Position numbers and translations under genes: made by a program. Below the pieces are notes generated by a model that worked only from the letters and a program-made list of their open reading frames with translations, was not told the DNA's origin and did not search any database. From positions 1 to 11,503 of the forward strand of contig QBUN01000368.1 in assembly GCA_013180565.1 (NCBI GenBank): a stretch of DNA of 11,503 bases. Direction: 5' to 3'. Within the stretch, counting starts at the first letter, position 1, and the number at the start of each line of letters is the position of its first letter. This document shows, in pieces, positions 1 to 4,849 of the stretch. This DNA is from Candidatus Methanophaga sp. GoMg3.2. GTDB lineage: Archaea; Halobacteriota; Syntropharchaeia; Alkanophagales; Methanospirareceae.

Positions 1-1
1 T

Positions 2-934
2 TTCAGAACGTATGAGGGAAATATAACGGATGTGAGGACGGTAGAACAACTTATTGCAGATGTTAAACGGGTAAATCTCAGCATTGATGCTATAGTCATG
101 GCTCGTGGGATGGCGTCAAAGAATAATTTACTAAAGCTGAATGGAGATAATCCGAAAATAATTGCTGGCATCCCTTTAACGTCCAATGATGCTAAAAAGC
201 TTGTAGCACGTGACATATCAGAAGAAAATGAGTTGATGCGTCCCTCAGGTCTAATCTATTACGAAGATGTCACTACATCGCTGTTTGGCATTCCCGGCAG
301 GGCAATTATTTGCTTCAATCACTGTGATCTTGAGCTAGAACGCACGGCACGATTGAAAAAGATTGGTATCGCAGAGATAAAAGTCGCAGAGATATTGTCT
401 TCGCAGACTGGTAACGGAACTCTGGAGAGTTTGGAGAAAGAAATAAAGGAGGCAATCCGTGGAGTTTCTGATTATTTTGTGATAAACAACGACGGGAATG
501 AGGTAACAGTAAATTCCCACGCAGAAAATCGGAAAAATGCAAAGCTTCGAGATGGTAAATGCTTGCTTTTCACAACGAATTTTGATAAGAGTGCATCCGA
601 GATAATTTCTACGTATTTTGGTAAAGATGTCATTGAAAAGATCTTCGATTGCTTCAAAAACTGGTTAGATCTGCAGCCGGTAAGGCATTTTGGGGGAGGA
701 AATATAGACGTTTATATTTTTATCTGCTATCTTGCATATTTGGCTCTGGCACTGTATAAGCATCATTTAGGCGTTACGGGCTGGGCGGGTGTTGAAGATA
801 GTCTGGATGAACTGGGTAGAATACGAAAAACTACTCTTGATTTTGGAGGAGAAAAATATGATAAAATTTCTGTGCTCACTAAAGAGCAAAGGGAGATTAT
901 TGAAAAGTTGGGTTTTGCAGATGCGCTCTTTTAG
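2..934 (+). CDS. IS1634/IS4-family DDE transposase, 5'-truncated by the window edge
   Basis: The reading frame is open from base 2. A GTG at 32 could be taken as a start, but the codons before it (…Arg-Thr-Tyr-Glu-Gly-Asn-Ile-Thr-Asp-Val…) match the 'GN..D' stretch of IS4/IS1634 transposases, so the true start lies outside the window. Family landmarks seen are the strand carrying the second catalytic position (ARGMASKNN), an FTTN motif, Y-(2)-KDVIEKIFDCFKNW with the third catalytic residue (the Glu of IEK), an LxPVRH motif, and the hydrophobic CYLAYLALALYKH helix near the C-terminus. The family normally has Asp-Arg-Gly where this protein has Ala-Arg-Gly (codon gct at 101-103), so the second catalytic Asp is apparently missing. 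Such proteins cut and rejoin DNA at the IS ends. The family call is firm; activity is doubtful. Confidence 0.9.
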   Translation, partial: FRTYEGNITDVRTVEQLIADVKRVNLSIDAIVMARGMASKNNLLKLNGDNPKIIAGIPLTSNDAKKLVARDISEENELMRPSGLIYYEDVTTSLFGIPGRAIICFNHCDLELERTARLKKIGIAEIKVAEILSSQTGNGTLESLEKEIKEAIRGVSDYFVINNDGNEVTVNSHAENRKNAKLRDGKCLLFTTNFDKSASEIISTYFGKDVIEKIFDCFKNWLDLQPVRHFGGGNIDVYIFICYLAYLALALYKHHLGVTGWAGVEDSLDELGRIRKTTLDFGGEKYDKISVLTKEQREIIEKLGFADALF

Positions 935-935
935 G

Positions 936-952
936 GTTGTAGCCTATACAAC
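936..952. repeat. Short inverted repeat just after the transposase stop
   Basis: Perfect 6-bp stem gttgta/tacaac with loop gccta, starting two bases after the transposase stop codon. It may be a terminator or part of the IS right end. No T-run follows it. Confidence 0.35.
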
Positions 953-960
953 GCTGAAAG

Positions 961-1218
961 TCAGGTTCTAATCCAACCACTACCACAGGCAGGATCGCAT
1001 TCATCGTTCCCCTCCCATGTAAATTCAAACCTTTCTCCATCTGCAGAATCAACAAGTTTTCCATCTAGACCGCCTGAAACTAAACCGAATTGGAAAACTC
1101 CGAGATTGTTCGGATCTATCCTGATATAAGCCTGCACGTCCATGTTAAAATAGTCCTCATCCCATGCTTCCATTTCATAGATATGCCAAGTTCCTGTGAA
1201 GTCCATGCAGTTATCCAT
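961..1218 (-). pseudogene. Conserved small hypothetical protein, C-terminus lost to IS insertion
   Basis: The 85 codons contain the strongly patterned core FTGTWHIYEMEAWDEDYFNM, then FQFGLVSGGLDGK, then RFEFTWEGNDECD and GSGW. I recognise this as a widespread family of unknown function, usually about 105-120 residues long, whose members continue past GSGW with a further beta-rich segment. Here the family-like sequence stops at Trp (973-975) and three unrelated residues lead to TGA at 961-963, exactly where the insertion sequence begins. Two starts are possible: the ATG at 1218, or an ATG four codons later that would give the usual M-D-F-T-G-T-W beginning. The 1218 ATG overlaps the stop of the small ORF before it. 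Function is unknown and the truncated product may not fold. Confidence 0.65.
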
Positions 1219-1270
1219 TTTTTCGTTGATGTTTTGCTCTTTTAATGAGATCTTTTAATTTGTTTTTCAT
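1211..1270 (-). CDS. Possible 19-residue basic peptide coupled to the MNT gene
   Basis: Its ATG overlaps the MNT gene's TGA (ATGA arrangement) and its TAA overlaps the start of the next gene (ATGGATAA). The product begins MKNKLKDLIKRAKHQRKNG and is strongly basic. Perfect overlap at both ends suggests translational coupling. It is very short and could be chance, or the leftover of a deleted partner gene: MNT antitoxins are usually next to a HEPN toxin, and none is present here. Confidence 0.25.
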   Translation of the reverse strand: MKNKLKDLIKRAKHQRKNG

Positions 1271-1551
1271 CCGTAAATCACCTTCATCTCCCTTTTTATC
1301 GTATCAATCAAATAGGGACTTATAGATTTCTCTGTTAACAAATCCACTTTTATTCCCAAAACTTCAGACAACTCTCTTTCTATTTTCACAAGTTCAAGAA
1401 GGCTTTTTCTTTCTGAAAACTCCACGATAATATCTATATCGCTTTCCGGCTTTTCTTCTCCTCTTACATAAGAGCCAAAGACGGCTACCTTTCTCACCCC
1501 TCGATTTTTAAGTAACCGGGCAATCTTTTCAAAGATTTCTTCCTTACTCAT
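1267..1551 (-). CDS. MNT-domain nucleotidyltransferase (MntA-like antitoxin type)
   Basis: The 94-residue protein shows the minimal nucleotidyltransferase signature: VAVFGSYVRGE (GSxxRG), then SDIDIIVEF with the two metal-binding Asp residues, then VDLL, followed by a C-terminal KREMKVIYG. This is full length for the family. In type VII HEPN/MNT toxin-antitoxin pairs the MNT enzyme adenylylates a HEPN RNase and silences it. The start at 1551 has an AAGGT ribosome-binding site 8 nt upstream (1560-1564), and an archaeal-type promoter lies at 1612-1627. No HEPN gene is adjacent on either side, so it is either an orphan antitoxin or its partner lies elsewhere. The family call is very secure; its present role is not. 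Confidence 0.9.
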   Translation of the reverse strand: MSKEEIFEKIARLLKNRGVRKVAVFGSYVRGEEKPESDIDIIVEFSERKSLLELVKIERELSEVLGIKVDLLTEKSISPYLIDTIKREMKVIYG

Positions 1552-1611
1552 GATTTTTTACCTTCTATAGCGGGGTTCTGGATTTCGGACAACTTCGGTA
1601 TATTCACAATG

Positions 1612-1627
1612 CGTATATACCTTTTTG
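1612..1627 (-). promoter_or_regulatory. BRE/TATA promoter candidate for the MNT gene
   Basis: Read on the - strand: ccaaaaaggtatatac, an A-rich BRE directly followed by TATATA. Its centre is about 60 nt upstream of the MNT ATG. Initiation about 25 nt downstream would give a leader of roughly 35-40 nt that includes the AAGGT site. Confidence 0.45.
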
Positions 1628-1727
1628 GACGTTCTCACTCATACCATACATTCATCTCCGCGTAGTCCTATCCAATGGACTCTTGATATTTAAATCTTTA
1701 CTAACATCTTTCCATTCTCGAAAGAGA

Positions 1728-1841
1728 CTAAGGACCAATTATCCCAAACTCCGTTTGACAAATCACACAACGAAGACCGCTATCCTCCAAAACCCCTTTC
1801 ACCTTCTGCATATCATCATAATTCGGTTTTCTTAGCTCCAT
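1728..1841 (-). CDS. Possible 37-residue protein overlapping the ferredoxin gene, with a CxxC pair
   Basis: The ORF starts at an ATG inside the last codons of the ferredoxin gene and overlaps it by 26 nt in another frame; it ends at TAG 1728-1730. The product begins MELRKPNYDDMQKVKGVL and contains a Cys-Val-Ile-Cys pair near residue 25-28. Composition is protein-like rather than random (balanced charge, no rare-codon runs), and the overlap follows the same style as the HicB/ferredoxin overlap just upstream. A start at Met11 (1811) is also possible. The GGAG sequence before the first ATG is too close to be a normal ribosome-binding site. I do not recognise the family. A frameshifted tail of the ferredoxin is the alternative. 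Confidence 0.4.
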   Translation of the reverse strand: MELRKPNYDDMQKVKGVLEDSGLRCVICQTEFGIIGP

Positions 1842-2001
1842 TCTCCGGAACACGGATCTGTAATATCTTTGCTTCATAAGGGCATGCATCTACACACGCA
1901 CCACATCCCGTGCAGTTATCCTGATGCGTGCATATCAGGTCACAGAACCCGCAATTCTTGCACTGCTCTGTCCTACTCGCAACTTTGAACTTCACTGTCA
2001 T
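1816..2001 (-). CDS. Small 2[4Fe-4S] ferredoxin-type protein
   Basis: Sixty-one residues hold two complete cluster motifs: C14-K-N-C17-G-F-C20-(3)-C24 and C30-T-G-C33-G-A-C36-(3)-C40-P. They should bind two 4Fe-4S clusters and carry electrons in the cytoplasm; there is no signal or membrane segment. The first motif lacks the usual Pro after its fourth Cys. The ATG at 2001 is preceded by GGTGA about 12 nt upstream, an archaeal-style site lying inside the HicB gene, and the two genes overlap by 29 nt. The last 26 nt overlap the next small ORF in a third frame. The redox partner is unknown and nothing nearby is an obvious oxidoreductase. Confidence 0.9.
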   Translation of the reverse strand: MTVKFKVASRTEQCKNCGFCDLICTHQDNCTGCGACVDACPYEAKILQIRVPENGAKKTEL

Positions 2002-2233
2002 TATAACTTAGATTCACCGCTTTGATATGTTTATAAAGGGTGTTAGGTAGCTCTTTTCCTTGAGATTGTGGTATCTCCACGACCTTCTTTTTTGCCGTTT
2101 CTAACCAGAGTTCGATGGCGATTTTAACTTCTTCCAATGCCGCTTCGTCTGGACTCCCAAATGCGGAGCAGCCGGGTAGCTCGGGAACCACCGCTATATA
2201 GCCTTCATCCTCTTCACTATTGAATATTTCCAT
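1973..2233 (-). CDS. HicB-like (UPF0150-type) protein
   Basis: The N-terminal half carries the HicB hallmark: EEDEGYIAVVPELPGCSAFG, then an AALEEVKIAIELWLE helix. In HicAB systems HicB binds and neutralises the HicA mRNA interferase. No HicA gene flanks it, so it is an orphan HicB-fold protein, which is common in archaea. The ATG at 2233 is the first possible start: the upstream frame runs back through a run of eight G to a TAA without any start codon. The family often has a few more residues before this point, and the G-run could hide a length change. The C-terminal tail runs 29 nt into the ferredoxin gene. There is no added DNA-binding domain in its 86 residues. Confidence 0.87.
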   Translation of the reverse strand: MEIFNSEEDEGYIAVVPELPGCSAFGSPDEAALEEVKIAIELWLETAKKKVVEIPQSQGKELPNTLYKHIKAVNLSYNDSEVQSCE

Positions 2234-2239
2234 CGCGTA

Positions 2240-2256
2240 TTTATACCGCCCCCCCC
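2240..2256 (-). promoter_or_regulatory. TATA-like box and 8-G run directly before the HicB-like gene
   Basis: Read on the - strand, eight G, one C, then GGTATAAATACGCG and the ATG. The TATA-like element ends only a few bases from the start codon, too close to drive transcription of this ATG in the usual archaeal geometry (about 25 nt). It could instead serve the ferredoxin or simply be chance. Confidence 0.25.
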
Positions 2257-2293
2257 TTCCTTATTAATCCATATTTTTCGATTATTTTTATAT

Positions 2294-2321
2294 TTTGCAT
2301 TTTCCAATTTGCATTTTGCAA
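2294..2321. repeat. Two tandem copies of a 14-bp repeat
   Basis: tttgcattttccaa (2294-2307) is followed immediately by tttgcattttgcaa (2308-2321), with one mismatch. It lies in the AT-rich spacer between the 594-residue gene and the HicB-like gene. Confidence 0.6.
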
Positions 2322-2336
2322 TCACAAGCTACTATA

Positions 2337-2351
2337 GTGGGTGAAACCCAC
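2337..2351. repeat. Perfect hairpin gtgggt-gaa-acccac
   Basis: A 6-bp perfect stem with a 3-nt loop, about 20 bp beyond the stop of the 594-residue - strand gene. It may act as a transcription end or mRNA-stabilising hairpin. No U-run follows on either strand, so a terminator call is weak. Confidence 0.4.
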
Positions 2352-2372
2352 AAGCATTTGTTATGTGCAGTT

Positions 2373-4157
2373 CTATTCCCCTTTTGTTACTGCACACACA
2401 ATCGTTCCTCGGCGCAAGAGATTCTTAGGGTATTTTGTTTTGATGCCCACTAACTGCCCGGGAAAAACTTCGTCAACATCTTGATTTTCAACTTGCAGCG
2501 ATAAAGCTTCTTCCTCCAAATATCCTTCAGGGGTGACGTATCCAATTCGCTCGCCTTTCTTCAGTTTATTTTCAGAAATTTGTACTCCAACCGCACACGG
2601 CTTCTCCCAATACTTAACGATTTCACCGATGGGCTTGTAAATGGTAGGGAGCCTGGGCATTCTCCCACTCTTGTAGAAAAGTTCCTGAATCGTCTTAGGA
2701 TCCCACCCCCACTTCATCATTCCTCTAATCAAAAGAAACAAATCCCAGGTTGTTAAGATAGTGAAGTCATGATTCTCCGCGTCTTCTACTTGTTGTTTGG
2801 TAAATATATTCTGATTATCTCTTTCAAGTGCAGGAACATTCCGCTGATGATTTATTATTGACACGCCATGAACATCCTCTCTATTCCATTCCTTCATTCG
2901 TCTAAGGATATACTTAACTACCTGTATCGTGTCGGATTCATGAGGAAGCCCTGATATTCCTTTGATTTCTATCAAAAGAGTGGGAGATTTGTCCTTGTGA
3001 ACTTGCAGGTCTTCCTGCTTTGGTGCATTAGCGTCCCGCTCCAGAATTTGTTTGTCAACATCTATAACCTGCTTAAATCCTATGAATTCAAGACACGATT
3101 TGACACTTTCTACAAGGTCGGTTCCCGTTTTAGTAATTATTCCGTGGAGGAAACCAAGTTTATCCCGTTCCTCTACTATCTTCTTATCAAGCTCTTCAAA
3201 TTCTCTTTTTGCCCTCTGCTGAACCTCGATTTTATTCGCTTTGTACTTGAGCACCGAATCAAGTTCATATTCTTCTCTCTCAACCCATCGATAACCTTCT
3301 ATATGGGGGAAAAGATGAGGAGATATGTCTGGAAGGACTTCTCGCAATAGAGTTACGATAGCCTCGGGCTTTTTCGATATTTGTGGAAGTATGAGAACAC
3401 GACCTTTAGAATCTTCTGGTACAATTAATCCCCCAACGCACTTTTCGAATTTATTGCTCAAAATAGGTTTCCAATTCTTCTCTATTCCAGACAGAGGATT
3501 AAAAGTGGCATTGTATCTGGCATTTCTAATAGTCCCCCGAAGAAAACGTGAAAGTTGGGTATCATGCTCTAGCACATTGATTTCCTTGCCAAAATCAGAT
3601 TCTTTTCTGAGATAAGAGAGAATCGAAAGAAAGCCCCAGTTATCAGCATGTATTTTTGATGCTGTAGATCCTACATTAAGTGAGCCGAGGACAACATGAG
3701 CTAAAAACAGATCCTGACGTAGACGAGGTTGCGCAAAGATAACAAACAGGCCTCCATGATCGAAAATACGGTCAAAAGCATTTTGTGCCATGTACATTGC
3801 TCTTGGGCGAGGATCAATTTCGCCCCAACTGCATTTCGCCCACCAATCGTTCTCCCCTTCGGATGTCATCTTTTCGCCTTCGGGATTATCAAGCCTTTTG
3901 GGAGGCAGGAGGTCAATAATTATAATTTCCTGCTCCGTGTAGTTTGGCAGATCCGGTTTGCCGATTACAGATCTGTAGCTATCACTAAGTTCTACCTTGT
4001 ATGGAGAACCAAATGTCCCTGCTGATGCGTTGAAGCCCGCAGACCGGACGCTATCAAGGACGCTATCAGGCAAATCTATGAGTAGAATCTTGGGCTTTTT
4101 ATATTCGGGAGTATCCTTCTTGGAGGGCTTTTCTTTATCTGTATCTCTTTTCCACAT
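2373..4157 (-). CDS. Large nuclease-like protein: PD-(D/E)XK core plus EF-Tu-domain-2-like C-terminal barrel
   Basis: The 594 residues fall into four parts. Residues about 20-240 resemble a Rossmann/GATase-like fold (KPKILLIDLPDSV at the start, then EIIIIDL, then GGLFVIFAQPR). Residues about 305-365 are a charged, probably coiled-coil linker. Residues about 340-490 look like a PD-(D/E)XK nuclease: a helix ending CLEFIGF, an EDLQV strand with the first acidic residue, then LLIEIKG with the E-x-K catalytic pair near residue 397, followed by FTILTTWDLFLLIRGM. Residues about 505-594 resemble the translation-factor beta-barrel (IGEIVKYWEKP, KKGERIGYV, EVFPGQLVGIKTK). The ATG at 4157 has an AGGATGAG site just upstream. 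A role in DNA defence is likely from the nuclease core and the island context, but is inference. Confidence 0.85.
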   Translation of the reverse strand: MWKRDTDKEKPSKKDTPEYKKPKILLIDLPDSVLDSVRSAGFNASAGTFGSPYKVELSDSYRSVIGKPDLPNYTEQEIIIIDLLPPKRLDNPEGEKMTSEGENDWWAKCSWGEIDPRPRAMYMAQNAFDRIFDHGGLFVIFAQPRLRQDLFLAHVVLGSLNVGSTASKIHADNWGFLSILSYLRKESDFGKEINVLEHDTQLSRFLRGTIRNARYNATFNPLSGIEKNWKPILSNKFEKCVGGLIVPEDSKGRVLILPQISKKPEAIVTLLREVLPDISPHLFPHIEGYRWVEREEYELDSVLKYKANKIEVQQRAKREFEELDKKIVEERDKLGFLHGIITKTGTDLVESVKSCLEFIGFKQVIDVDKQILERDANAPKQEDLQVHKDKSPTLLIEIKGISGLPHESDTIQVVKYILRRMKEWNREDVHGVSIINHQRNVPALERDNQNIFTKQQVEDAENHDFTILTTWDLFLLIRGMMKWGWDPKTIQELFYKSGRMPRLPTIYKPIGEIVKYWEKPCAVGVQISENKLKKGERIGYVTPEGYLEEEALSLQVENQDVDEVFPGQLVGIKTKYPKNLLRRGTIVCAVTKGE

Positions 4158-4162
4158 AGCTG

Positions 4163-4171
4163 CTCATCCTT
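4163..4171 (-). promoter_or_regulatory. Ribosome-binding site of the 594-residue gene
   Basis: AAGGATGAG on the - strand, ending 5 nt before the ATG at 4157. It supports this start over any internal Met. Confidence 0.5.
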
Positions 4172-4419
4172 CAGAAGTTGACACGAAATAGCTCATAACT
4201 TCCGTATATCAAGCATTAATGTTGTATATCTATCCATTTGGGAATGATAACCAAAAGTTAGTTCTTGTCAACCTATCCCTATATCAGATTTTAAATATTT
4301 AAAACTTTGCAGAAGCTTTTTGGATCACTCGTTCAAAACTATTAACTCGGATTGTAGCACATCCTGATGCAGATGACGCATTCTGGTTCTACGGTCTGCT
4401 AAGTGGCAAAATCTGTGCA
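4172..4419. other. AT-rich gap between the nuclease gene and the radical SAM remnant
   Basis: No convincing complete gene is present. It holds the upstream region of the - strand nuclease gene, including a perfect 16-bp palindrome TTTTAAATATTTAAAA at 4289-4304 that could provide TATA elements in either direction. From 4303 on the + strand the frame of the radical SAM remnant is open (…HPDADDAFWFYGLLSG…), but I cannot match this part to the enzyme. It may come from another deleted gene. Confidence 0.4.
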
Positions 4420-4668
4420 AAGGCGTCATGGCTCACGCGGGATTTTGAAGTGGGTAAACTTGCTCTATTTTTTGGGGCGAATGATTTCGAAGGGACGATA
4501 CGTGAGGAGAATGTGGTTACTGCAGCAGGGAAGGAGCATAAACCGGCGCGGGCTGTGGAGATCATAAAAGCGGTGGAATCGGTTGGTAGGCAGGTAGCAC
4601 AGAGGAATACGGGGTATGAGGTTTTGGGTAGGGGGTCGGGTTTCATGCATCTAAATAGATTGTATTAA
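4420..4668 (+). pseudogene. C-terminal remnant of an MqnC/MqnE/CofH-type radical SAM enzyme
   Basis: The + strand frame reads ASWLT, then LALFFGANDFEGTIREENVV, then AAG, and ends in AQRNTGYEVLGR. The GANDF-GT-EENVV block and the AQRN-Y ending are characteristic of the C-terminal half of futalosine/F420-type radical SAM enzymes (MqnC, MqnE, CofH, CofG). The catalytic N-terminal half with the CxxxCxxC motif is absent: upstream codons do not match the family, and there is no start. The final residues before TAA at 4666-4668 read into the neighbouring methylase fragment on the other strand. Which of the related enzymes it derives from cannot be settled by eye. Confidence 0.65.
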
Positions 4669-4790
4669 TATCCGCGGCGTGAAATATTGCCCCGCACCTT
4701 TCTTGCCTTCACTTGCCGCTTTCTCTAATAGCCCTTCATATGCCTCCGCGTTAAAATGAACTATATCAAAGTTTTTGCACAATGAATCAC
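4651..4790 (-). pseudogene. hsdM: HsdM (type I restriction DNA methylase) fragment
   Basis: Read on the - strand from about 4790, the frame gives NFDIVHFNAEAYEGLLEKA, then SEGKKGAGQYFTPR, then ILIQSI and TAG at 4651-4653. The YEGLLEKAA…GAGQYFTPR block is the hallmark sequence that sits just before SAM-binding motif I of type I and related N6-adenine methylases. Nothing else of the enzyme remains: neither motif I nor the NPPF catalytic motif follows, because the sequence runs into the radical SAM remnant. It is on the same strand as the hsdR pseudogene, with the 1291-residue gene between them, so both are likely remains of one operon. Confidence 0.75.
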
Positions 4791-4849
4791 CCCCTCTTTG
4801 AGGAATATCTGAACGGCTTCAAATTTTCGAGAGTATGCTACATAATCAG

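Larger units (their letters stand above)
1..972 (+). mobile_element. Right part of an IS1634/IS4-like insertion sequence, left end outside the window
   Basis: The element carries the transposase that reads off the left window edge and stops at 934. Its right boundary is inferred from the neighbouring - strand gene: that gene keeps family-like sequence up to a Trp codon at 973-975, and then reads three alien residues (Ile-Arg-Thr) and a stop that appear to lie inside the IS end. The boundary is therefore about 955-975. A short perfect inverted repeat, gttgta/tacaac with a 5-nt loop (936-941 and 947-952), lies just inside this end and could be part of the terminal repeat or a terminator hairpin. 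The other terminal repeat and the target duplication cannot be seen, so the exact end is uncertain. Confidence 0.75.

Noticed and set aside
2997..4191. Several + strand ORFs of 64-117 codons opposite the 594-residue gene
   Set aside because: They are antisense shadows of a gene whose own frame has clear domain motifs; none has recognisable motifs.
4289..4304. Perfect palindrome TTTTAAATATTTAAAA as a specific regulatory site
   Set aside because: Pure A/T palindromes of this length are expected in AT-rich archaeal spacers; nothing ties it to a particular gene.
4389..4650. Two - strand ORFs opposite the radical SAM remnant
   Set aside because: They are antisense of a frame that carries the GANDFEGT…EENVV family signature. 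Low-complexity, Cys/Pro/Ser-rich products.
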